DNA of 64,000 bases from Tritrichomonas musculus (Eukaryota > Parabasalia > Tritrichomonadida > Tritrichomonadidae), in assembly GCA_039105265.1 (NCBI GenBank), contig JAPFFF010000010.1:496001-560000 (forward strand). The letters are read 5' to 3'. Positions 31,101 to 38,475 of this stretch are shown piece by piece; position 1 is the stretch's first letter; the number at the start of each line of letters is the position of its first letter. A program made the translations under genes and the position numbers. The notes below the pieces were generated by a model that saw only the letters and a list, made by a program, of their open reading frames with translations, searched no databases and had not been told where the DNA came from.

Positions 31101-33412
31101 TCTTTGAATCTAAATACTAAATTTAGTGGTATGTCATAATCTTTATCTATATCCCATCTCATACAATAATAATTGGATTCTTCATACGTCTTAGATGGTC
31201 TATATAAATATAACTGGTCTGATTCCTTCAAGGTAAAATACTTGGAGTCATCACCTGTTGATATTTCATTATTCATAACCTTGTAATTTACAACTTTTGC
31301 ATTAAATTCTTGTCTAAATATTTCTAATAACTCATAATCAATATCAATATCTATCTTATTTCCATCAGGGTCAACAATGGCATTATTATTTTCATCATTC
31401 TCATCTACTGCTAATTTACGAGCATAAGCAATAGGAACTGGGTCACCACCTGTTAATTTAATCATAATATATTCAAATCCATCAAAGAGTTTTTCAGCGA
31501 TTGGACATATTACATACATAACTGCAAGAGCTCCAATAGAAACTGCTGCACCACCCAAGACGAAAGCTATTATTGTAATCCTCAACATATGAGGACAATT
31601 TTCCCAATATGTTCCTCTACCATCATTATCTTCACCTGTAAAGAATAAAAATGTATCATTACCAAACTTCTTAACTCCATTCCATAAAGCTATAAATGGT
31701 CTTTTAATTAACTTCCAGGCGTTTCCCCAGAATACTTCCCATGATGTACATGCTACATTAACTTCTTTATATCCTTTCTTCTTTAACTCATCAACAGATT
31801 TTGTAGTTGGTGTAATTTCTTTAAAACCTTCTAGCATTTCTTCAAAGTCAGGGTCTATTTCACCAACAAAATTTTCTATTTCACTATCATAGTTGGTTAC
31901 TTTAAATACTATATTTTCTTCTTTCATCTCCCCTGTTAATGCGTCTTTTACGTTTCGATACCCTTCAAACACAATGCATTTAAAATGAGACCAGAGGAAA
32001 TAAAATATATTATATAATGTTTTCAGGGTTTGAATAAAGGCGTAGTCGATTGTTTTATAAGTTAATTTAATAGGTATTTTAGCAAGATATAGATATGTTT
32101 TTAATATATTATACGATAAGTCCTTTATCCATCCTATGGTCTTTTTACTGTATAACCAAAACTTGGATACTGTTAATTTGAGTACTTCTGGTTCTATTTT
32201 TGTTGGAATCTTATTTTCTTCGAGTTTCTTTAATTCATCAATAGGGGGAATTACATAAACCATATCTTCTTGGTTAACTAACTCTTTTGGTGGTTCTGTT
32301 GGAGTAGGTGTCGGAGTAGGAGTAGGTGTAGGGTCTGGAGTTGGCTCAGGTGTTGGAGTAGGTGGTGGTGTTTCATCTATTTCTATTTTAACCTCATGTA
32401 TTTCTGGTTCACCAGTTGTTTTATTAATTAGGCACATGGAAGTATTACCACCTGTTAAGTTCAAGAGAGTCTCATAACTTATGGTTTGGTCATTTAATGC
32501 ATCTATCCATTTAGTAATATTAGCAGCTGTTGTATTTGTTTTCTCAGCAAAGTCTTTCATGTTATTTATCTTTGTCTCATTGACATCAAAGATAGTTTCA
32601 TTAGTAGTTTCATTAACTTTTAAATCTACATATTTAATGGGCTCTATCTCAGTAAAATCAACAGTATTATTTTTTATCCACTTTGATATATTATCATTAC
32701 TTGTACTTAACTCTTTTATTATAGTTTCCATGTTTTTAGGTTTTATTGTATCTGTTCCATAGGTAATTGCTTTGGTAGTTTCATCTACATGTTCGACAAT
32801 TATTTTTAAGTCCTTTAATGTATTCCAATCGATACTTGGAACAATTGCATTATTAACTTCATCTATATTTTGAATCATTAAATTCATAACATCTAACATA
32901 CCTTTTTGATTCGCTGTTAATGCTTCTATTAACTTCTTATATGTACTAACATCATATTCTTCTTCTATTATATCTTTATCACTTATCTCTCCAGTAAAAT
33001 ATTTTAAGGTAGCTCCTGGTGCAATACTAGAATCTACATCTTCCCTCATTTTGGTTAAAAAGACTTCTAAATTTTTAGCACTGTCTCTTAATCTTTCATA
33101 TAGTTTATTGAGACTAGCACAATATTGTATTTTTGTCGTTAGTGTACCATCAGTATTCCATGTATATATACCTTTACCTCCCATAATGTTAAGAACACCA
33201 AAAGACTCTAGCCCATTTTTATCCAGATAGTCACTAACCAATTTTATGTCTATCTCTTCCTTATTATATAAGCAACTGAATTTTGGATAATCATTAGGGT
33301 CTCCACCTCTTATGATATCGATGTTGTTTTCATCATTAACACTTATCTCTATGTCTTTGTCTTTTAGCTTCTCTGTTTCTCCTGATAACAAAGAATAAAC
33401 TTTAATTGACAT
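28130..33412 (-). CDS. Large modular fibre-like protein of element B, 1760 aa
   Basis: The start was chosen at ATG 33412 (MSIKVYSLLSGETEKLK), since codons upstream overlap the divergent gene. Order: N-terminal domain with heptad-like helices (~90-330); Pro/Thr linker made of PTPTPTP (~347-375); hydrophobic segments (~407-480, and a strong one, IIAFVLGGAAVSIGALAVMYV, ~610-640); a Y-type module (LYLYRPS, FKDYLFGHNWELTWDG, ~727-793); the Z-type block (TDYNIYSSKI-ADNIMTMRRDLN, ~982-1030); a Gly-rich collagen-like stretch (~1112-1137); a long beta-rich region; and a C-terminal coiled coil ending LEAKCDNIE, as in gene X of A. It looks whole. An attachment-fibre role is inferred. Confidence 0.65.
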   Translation of the reverse strand: MSIKVYSLLSGETEKLKDKDIEISVNDENNIDIIRGGDPNDYPKFSCLYNKEEIDIKLVSDYLDKNGLESFGVLNIMGGKGIYTWNTDGTLTTKIQYCASLNKLYERLRDSAKNLEVFLTKMREDVDSSIAPGATLKYFTGEISDKDIIEEEYDVSTYKKLIEALTANQKGMLDVMNLMIQNIDEVNNAIVPSIDWNTLKDLKIIVEHVDETTKAITYGTDTIKPKNMETIIKELSTSNDNISKWIKNNTVDFTEIEPIKYVDLKVNETTNETIFDVNETKINNMKDFAEKTNTTAANITKWIDALNDQTISYETLLNLTGGNTSMCLINKTTGEPEIHEVKIEIDETPPPTPTPEPTPDPTPTPTPTPTPTEPPKELVNQEDMVYVIPPIDELKKLEENKIPTKIEPEVLKLTVSKFWLYSKKTIGWIKDLSYNILKTYLYLAKIPIKLTYKTIDYAFIQTLKTLYNIFYFLWSHFKCIVFEGYRNVKDALTGEMKEENIVFKVTNYDSEIENFVGEIDPDFEEMLEGFKEITPTTKSVDELKKKGYKEVNVACTSWEVFWGNAWKLIKRPFIALWNGVKKFGNDTFLFFTGEDNDGRGTYWENCPHMLRITIIAFVLGGAAVSIGALAVMYVICPIAEKLFDGFEYIMIKLTGGDPVPIAYARKLAVDENDENNNAIVDPDGNKIDIDIDYELLEIFRQEFNAKVVNYKVMNNEISTGDDSKYFTLKESDQLYLYRPSKTYEESNYYCMRWDIDKDYDIPLNLVFRFKDYLFGHNWELTWDGKNWTGNNCQNMCTEKISFMKTNNGAPALTIKHNERIGRWIKGTIKEDLSDDDNYAHILKDYLTNWRVVKKDGTILSEGITTTFDSSGSGTFTQDGYKYEQARMYVDAPSGLNADDGLYVYADLNINGNITELKWDCHPTHCINSGVMHTYGSNPCLESFNYHREKRHSIKIIEGFNHKNIRIYIEKELFDFDVKVNPFDIIIQQQFYEVEPDPRKCTTISTDYNIYSSKIIWADNIMTMRRDLNVVGGITDILAYDYAILKQTVDNLVEQMRIQAMYNEYTDSIKQGVAVANSILNILASTVCIASALSTLNMSNNSVTINTYQTRPFPAGPGGNGGGGGGGGGYPGDGGSGFQGKFLVNVDLKADKMTMERFLPITTTVQNPVAGAISSFSATQVVLSTTHALTQLGNAIATLGSNVLHFFRNRPDTNGTETLNINSSSITITDNDTDNATNTITTTEQSLERTHREVQPQVVTDETDEIRTDITVPQTTMTNTASTTIALRNQVPVINISEIQYTLEDIADMTREERNALVASHPEVLRIQYHGREWFNVYDLFYNDQLIIHNNVFQRRTLIRPADIEMTDRIHRATDNNWSIEWEGTTYTARDIEQLSMQDRLNLHFAQNGDIGLEPYLNEQTMEAWINIIDHRGETIDPIVATIDYSAPTTANISGGQVRFVGINSQIEVNANGVRYQHYDLVATTDTWTVPGTTPAITARMIEQMSDEQRGELMDNIYSHGNLLAFNDTLDETTGEEITQVLYNGNVVATIDRRRLHVINIVNGVIEMYQQDGVISATTQVIMGAVGYVARRFLHGQWQFVRHHPGDAAAIAGVAAEAYVAKRIGLFNIPSWFRLNDNPETLAEEDVLEKILAWAYHEETDDEPELEITMKDADKMMVSFDTCINIAKTYRDTLKGTIAFMCEKIKELENKSSTKHPLEDIDMTAYITKVEVKEMIDQKDAYIDTLEARLAALEAKCDNIE

Positions 33413-33428
33413 TTTAGGATATAATAAA
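33413..33428. promoter_or_regulatory. 16-bp divergent gap between two element B genes
   Basis: Only 16 bases, almost all A and T, separate the two opposed ATG codons. Any promoter must overlap both 5' ends, which implies near-leaderless transcripts, as known for trichomonads. Confidence 0.4.
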
Positions 33429-33884
33429 ATGTTAGTATCAGTACAGAGTACAAATGCTGATGAATATAATAAGGTATCAGTTAATTTAGATATACCTTGG
33501 AAGTGTAAATATATCAAGTATTATGTATCTTCATTAAGCACCTTGAGTAATATTCTGTTAACCAATGATGAAGATTATATTGAGATGTCAAGTGATTCAA
33601 CACCTATTAAAATCTATTTTCGAACTCCTAAATTTTCTTATACAATCAAAGAATTACAATCGGTATTAAATTTAATGTTTTGGTTTCAATGGGAGTATAT
33701 ACAAGAAACAAGAACATTCCAAATAAAAACCACAATGAAGACTACCATTACGTCTTTAACTCATCGAGCTGCATTAGTAACTGGTCTTTATAATACTCCA
33801 TTGCCTTTAGAGTTACCTGCTAATACAACCTATATAATAAAAGATATACCAATATTAAATCATACTAAGTTGTTTCCACTATAA
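33429..33884 (+). CDS. Small virion-like protein of element B, 151 aa
   Basis: It starts with ATG 33429. The pattern is VSVNLDIPWKCKYIKYYVSSL, then ILLTNDEDYIEMS, IKIYFRTPKFSYTIKEL and a beta-rich rest. This layout resembles N-terminal regions of minor capsid proteins of Polinton-like viruses, but the assignment comes from pattern memory and is uncertain. It is not obviously related to the 161-aa gene of element A. It is complete and divergent from the fibre gene. Confidence 0.5.
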   Translation: MLVSVQSTNADEYNKVSVNLDIPWKCKYIKYYVSSLSTLSNILLTNDEDYIEMSSDSTPIKIYFRTPKFSYTIKELQSVLNLMFWFQWEYIQETRTFQIKTTMKTTITSLTHRAALVTGLYNTPLPLELPANTTYIIKDIPILNHTKLFPL

Positions 33885-35068
33885 ACTTTTTCAGAGAATA
33901 ATCTAATCAAATATTAAAAAAATCATTTTTAGAGGGTGCTAATGAATTAAACTTTTTTGTCTAAAAAAAATTGTTTTATATATAAGAGTCAAAATGAATA
34001 TCTGGTTCTTTTTTATTGACCTAAAAAAATTGAAAGGATTGGCTCACCTATATTGTACTCGAACTGGCTTTTGAGGGGGGCCTGTATATTTGCATTAACC
34101 AGATATAAATTCAATTTTTGTGTTAATTGAATTTATGAAATTTGAATCATTCAAAGCATAGTATAAAGTTAAACTCAAAAGCCAGTTCGATAATTTTTCT
34201 CACAATTTTGATCGGCATTTTTATTTACTCACTTTTTTTTTTTTGGCCATTTTTCTTTTCAATTTTTTATAAATTCCTTTATGTAAAATTTTATTTTATC
34301 TAAATATTCTGCATTCAAAAAGGGTTTGATCCATACAAGCCTATGATTGATCAAATATTAAATAATATTTTTCGTTTTAAAAATCACTAATTCATCATAT
34401 ATATGCATAATTTATCAAATTTTTTTGTAATTTTTTTAATTATTATATATTATATTTGTGCTCCTTCTAAAGACACAACCTAAACTTACTGAAAGAGCAG
34501 CATTACAATTAAAACCAGCCAGAAAGAATCGAAATCATAACAAAAAGCAGTTCTTGAAAAATCGCCTTAAAAAGGTGATTTAATGTCATCATCTTCTGCA
34601 TCAGATTAATTATTGATTTGTATCTAATAAAAATCAGATTTCATTTAAATCTTTTATTGCAGATCAATAATCACATTAATTGATAGATTATTGAATGAAT
34701 TTTGTTGATTATTTGGTTTCGATATCAATTTATTAACTAGTAATTATAATTTCAGCCAATAATGAATAGAATTTTCAAATAATATCATTGGATATAATTT
34801 TCTAAGTAATCTTGCCAAATATATAGAAAAACAATTCAATAGCTTTTTCATTGAAATAATAATTTCAAGAAAAATAAAACAGATGCATATGATTGTTGGA
34901 AACCTTTTTATCAAAACGATCAATAACAAAAATGTTTTATGTTTTTTTCAAACTCATTCAAATGGATATCCTGCCTTTATGAATGCATGCAATATGAAAC
35001 AAATCATACAAGAATAAATGAAAACAAAAAAGTTATATAATTAAATTTTTTATTTATATCTCTAAATT
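33885..35068. other. Non-coding stretch with a 17-bp inverted repeat
   Basis: It is AT-rich with no gene. CGAACTGGCTTTTGAG at 34059-34075 recurs inverted at 34174-34190, forming a 132-bp hairpin or very small MITE. A frame without ATG at 34463-34582 encodes a basic ~39-residue peptide (LTERAALQLKPARKNRNHNK...) and could be the 3' end of a lost gene. Confidence 0.5.
34059..34190. repeat. 132-bp inverted-repeat element
   Basis: Perfect 17-bp arms (34059-34075 and 34174-34190) enclose ~98 bp that itself has weak internal symmetry (TTCAATTT...AAATTGAA-like). No clear target duplication flanks it. It could be a MITE remnant or a transcript hairpin. Confidence 0.5.
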
Positions 35069-35374
35069 CTAATTATTCTTTTCTTGCCTTTTCTGTTCTG
35101 CTATTTCTTCAGCAGTTGGGAGTTGTGGTTCTTTTGTTTCAACTGGTTTGAGGCCATAATGTCCTTCACGAATTAATTCTAAAATAGATCGGCCATCACT
35201 TGCTTTTGGAAGATTATCGGGATCAACCTCAGGGCCTTCTGTTTCTAATTGTTTCTTTTGCTCTGCTATTTCTGCAGCTGTTGGAAGCTTTCTCTCTGGA
35301 ACCTGAACTGGTTTTAATTCAACTCCCTGGTTGATAAGCTTTAATGTTTCTTGATCAGGTTTATTCTCAGCCAT
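35069..35374 (-). CDS. Actobindin-like protein with two beta-thymosin/WH2 repeats
   Basis: The 101-residue protein holds two copies of a beta-thymosin-type actin-binding unit. The first has LINQGVELKPVQ and KLPTAAEIAEQK (~12-42). The second has LELIREGHYGLKPVETKEP and LPTAEEIAEQK (~68-97). An acidic linker lies between them. LKxV(E)T-type cores after an amphipathic helix bind monomeric actin and control its supply for filament growth; tandem-unit proteins of this size are known as actobindin in amoebae. The start is ATG 35374, with TCATTTCATTTTTTTATT just upstream, resembling a trichomonad initiator. It is a host cytosolic protein and looks whole. Confidence 0.85.
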   Translation of the reverse strand: MAENKPDQETLKLINQGVELKPVQVPERKLPTAAEIAEQKKQLETEGPEVDPDNLPKASDGRSILELIREGHYGLKPVETKEPQLPTAEEIAEQKRQEKNN

Positions 35375-36306
35375 TATAATAAAAAAATGAAATGATATAC
35401 TCTAGTAAAAGCGTCCTTTGTGAAGATATTTTTTAAAAATTTGGATTTGTGAATAAGATAAATTTAAATTCGTTGATAAAACCTTTTGAATTAAATATTT
35501 GAATGCTAATAGAAAAAATCAAAAGCATCAATTGAATTTTAATTTCAATGTCTTTGAAATTCTTCTTAAAAATAGAAATTATGTAGATAATTGATTCTTT
35601 TGAAATTAAACTTCGTATATAAATCATTATAAAATATAAAGCCATTGCAGAATAATAAAATATGAGTTGAACTTTTTTTTTATTTTTGAAATCAAATGAC
35701 CGATAAAATATTTTATAGATTGTTAAAATCCAATATTTCTGAAGTTTACAATTATATTTGAATGTTACATTCAATTTTTCAAGTTGGATATTTTTACAAA
35801 TTCAAAATAAATGCTGGAAAAAAATTGCAATAATTACTATTTTATATCTATAAATTTAATCTATTTTGCTTTTATATAAAAAACATAATCATTGACTTTG
35901 AGATAAATTTGTCATTTCCAAAATTATTATTGTTTCATTATCATAACACTTTACAAAGACTTGATAATGATGAAGAGTCATTTTTTAAAACAAAATGTAT
36001 TATTATCAGTATGTATTCATAAAATATTTTATATTAAATGAATCAAATAAATATGTTCTTTACCAAATTTAAATTCTATTATTTTCCTATTTCGACAACT
36101 ATATACACAATTATTTTTTCCATATATTTTTTTGAAAAAATAATTACAGATTGTTTTATTTGATTTTTTTAAAAAATAAAATTATCGTACGATTAAAAAT
36201 AGGCTGGCTAATAAAATTTGTGTAAGCTCTGAGAATTTTCACAAATTTTGAATTCAAAATTTTTAATTCAAATTGTACGAAAATTAATTGAAAAAGTTAG
36301 ATCAAA
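35375..36306. other. Intergenic DNA with a hairpin before the acyltransferase gene
   Basis: It is AT-rich with no gene. The perfect 10-bp inverted repeat AAAATTTGTG (36213-36222) / CACAAATTTT (36240-36249) lies ~58 bp before the downstream ATG and could be an operator or simply chance in AT-rich DNA. Divergent promoters for the actobindin-like and acyltransferase genes must lie at the two ends. Confidence 0.45.
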
Positions 36307-37635
36307 ATGATTGGAGCCAAAAAAAGGCTTTCCCAATTTGAAAGAGAACAAATTTTCGATGGAAATATTGTTTCTTTAGCTCTAAAATTTGATAACAAGA
36401 ATACTGTTAGAGATATTGTAGAAAAACTAAAAGCAGAAGTTATTGGTTTACATCTCCGTGTGGAAGGCGAATACCTCTCTCAGCGACCAAAAAACGAAAT
36501 AAAAGTGCGTGAGCTTCCTTCTTCATCAACTTTTAAGTCAATTCGAGATATGACAGCGTGGGCTACTGAGAAATTTTTACCAAACCACAATGTCGAACTC
36601 GGAACTCTTGCATCAAATGATGATACAGTTATAATAACACTCAACCATGCCATATGTGATGGTAAATTCATTGCAGGTATTGCTCATCATGTTGGAGATT
36701 CTCAAAAAAACTTGGATTCCTATCTGCCAATTACATTTGATGAAGAATTTTCTAACGAGCTCAAAAATCGCTCACAATTTCCACCTAAATTCTACCAAAA
36801 TGATTCCAATAATGTTTTGTTTTCCAAATTTGGCAAGCAAAAATGTAATAATGAGCTCGTGCATGAATGTATTTACGACACAAGTTCATTTTCGATCTAT
36901 GATAAAAAGAAGAAGGTCTGCAAAAACTTAACATCAGCAATTGTTACAGGTTTCACTCTTTCCGTTGCTTCCTTGAACCAAGAAGAAGCCGTCTTTCACG
37001 TTGGTGGCTCAATGGCTTGCAATATGCGTGGTATCCTTAACGACAAAAAAACTCATCGCGTACCAAATATTATTAATCCGTCATCAGACGAAACATTCAA
37101 AGAATACCCCAATGGAAGCCAAGAACCAATAACCCTTCGCCACACCAACATTTTTACAGTTCTCCCTCTCACAGCGCCTGTTACACCTTATACCAAGATT
37201 GATGAATGTTACAAGCGCCTCGCAACTTCACTCAAAAAGAGATTCAGCACCGAAAAAATCGATCTCTTCAACTTCAGAAACGGTCTCGACAATTTGGGCT
37301 CGCTATCTGTTGGAGATGGCATCATGACATGCTTCTCACATATGGGGCCAATTAAGGTCTCAAAACCAGCAACCGACCTCTACCTTTACAACAAGATCTT
37401 CGATCGCGCATTCACATTTGCAATACCACTCCTCACTTACGCAATCGTCGACGAGAAGACCGATAGAAACGAGTTCCACACGCAGCTGAGATACGATGGA
37501 AACGGACTCACTGCGAGGCAGGCAGAGCTGCTCAATGAGTCACTCAGGCACTTCTTGCAGAACTGCGCAACAAACTGCACCATTGGTGAAGCCTTCAAAG
37601 AAATAAAGGAGTTCCAGAAAAGTTATGGCAAATAA
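36307..37635 (+). CDS. HxxxD acyltransferase/condensation-superfamily protein, 442 aa
   Basis: The motif LNHAICDG (HxxxD; His ~113, Asp ~117) follows a strand DDTVIITLNH, as in CoA-dependent acyltransferases (BAHD, alcohol acetyltransferase, PapA, condensation domains), and the size fits a single two-lobed unit. The His would act as catalytic base to transfer an acyl group to an alcohol or amine; the substrate cannot be told. A DFGWG-type second motif is not evident; SVGDGIMTCFSHMGPI (~336-351) may be the matching loop. GC content climbs from the 5' to the 3' end: the last ~500 bp are rich in GC third positions (CTC, GAC, AAC). Start ATG 36307; no signal peptide. Confidence 0.75.
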   Translation: MIGAKKRLSQFEREQIFDGNIVSLALKFDNKNTVRDIVEKLKAEVIGLHLRVEGEYLSQRPKNEIKVRELPSSSTFKSIRDMTAWATEKFLPNHNVELGTLASNDDTVIITLNHAICDGKFIAGIAHHVGDSQKNLDSYLPITFDEEFSNELKNRSQFPPKFYQNDSNNVLFSKFGKQKCNNELVHECIYDTSSFSIYDKKKKVCKNLTSAIVTGFTLSVASLNQEEAVFHVGGSMACNMRGILNDKKTHRVPNIINPSSDETFKEYPNGSQEPITLRHTNIFTVLPLTAPVTPYTKIDECYKRLATSLKKRFSTEKIDLFNFRNGLDNLGSLSVGDGIMTCFSHMGPIKVSKPATDLYLYNKIFDRAFTFAIPLLTYAIVDEKTDRNEFHTQLRYDGNGLTARQAELLNESLRHFLQNCATNCTIGEAFKEIKEFQKSYGK

Positions 37636-37680
37636 AATAAAAAATTGACAATTTAATTTTGAATTAAAGAAATTAATTAA

Positions 37681-37920
37681 GGTACAAATCCAGTACGTTT
37701 AGTAACCGCAATTTTTTTTGACATTCTCAAAGAATAAAATGACATGTTAAATAAAAAACTATTATTTTCATCCATTTCATATAACATGTCATGATGCTTA
37801 TTTAAATTGTAAAATAAGTGTCAAAAACAAACCTAGTCAATTTAAACTTTTTCAGAGACATGCAACTATTCAAATAATAAACGTTCTCCTGTTCAAAAAA
37901 TAACGTACTGGATTTGTACC
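37681..37920. mobile_element. 240-bp MITE with TTAA duplication (piggyBac-like)
   Basis: GGTACAAATCCAGTACGTT at the left end is matched by AACGTACTGGATTTGTACC at the right end, and both ends abut TTAA (37677-37680 and 37921-37924). TTAA duplication is the hallmark of piggyBac-type insertion. The interior has no frame but holds a second inverted pair (TGACATGTTA / ATAACATGTCA). It sits 45 bp after the acyltransferase stop codon. Confidence 0.75.
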
Positions 37921-37951
37921 TTAAGTAAAGGTAATAACAATCACCTAACCA

Positions 37952-38124
37952 AACATACTTTATATTGAAAAACATACTTTATATTGAAAAACATACTTTA
38001 TATTGAAAAACATACTTTATATTGAAAAACATACTTTATATTGAAAAACATACTTTATATTGAAAAACATACTTTATATTGAGAAACATACTTTATATTG
38101 AAAAACATACTTTATATTGTAAAA
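37952..38124. repeat. 19-bp minisatellite, nine copies
   Basis: The unit AACATACTTTATATTGAAA repeats nine times with an exact 19-bp period; one copy has a single change (GAGAAAC). It starts ~30 bp right of the MITE and lies ~350 bp upstream of the kinase gene. The near-perfect copies imply recent expansion. Confidence 0.9.
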
Positions 38125-38475
38125 CATTGAGAGAAAAATAGTTTATAGATAAGTTTTTTTCAACACTAAAGGCTAAAATTTTGATGATAACAAATGTTAA
38201 TTAATTATTTAGAATACAAATTGTATTCGATTTTAAGAAAACATTTGAACTTCAATTTATTAGATATTAACTTTTTATAAATATATTATATTATAAATAA
38301 AATAATCCTGGTATTTTTCTTAATGTGGTATGAAAAATTTGATTTGGGATGATTCTGATATGCTTAGTCTTGTTGTAAAATTAAAATGCCATATATAATA
38401 AAAATGCCGTATAAGTTTATTGAAAATTTGAGAAAAAGGTGAAATCATTGATTCAGTATTTTTGATAAAAAGAGA
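38125..38475. other. Upstream region of kinase-Sel1 gene
   Basis: AT-rich, no gene. ATGCCATATATAATAAAA and ATGCCGTATAAGTTTA form a weak direct repeat near 38386-38420. The kinase promoter should lie in the last ~50 bp, but no clear initiator motif stands out. Confidence 0.4.

Larger units (their letters stand above)
25091..33884 (-). mobile_element. Polinton-like element B: fibre-cassette island (partial)
   Basis: Genes homologous to the fibre cassette of element A occur in the same order but on the minus strand (X-like, then Y, then Z). A small virion-like gene faces the other way at 33429. No ATPase, capsid, polymerase, integrase or A-type terminal repeat is present, so this is either a fragment of another Polinton family or a captured cassette. 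It is broken, with about two breaks, all outside the large gene. GC content is a little higher than in A, and AGG and CTA codons are more frequent, which suggests a different source family. Confidence 0.65.

Noticed and set aside
37952-38124. CRISPR-like array
   Set aside because: Direct 19-bp tandem repeat without spacers in a eukaryotic setting; it is a minisatellite.
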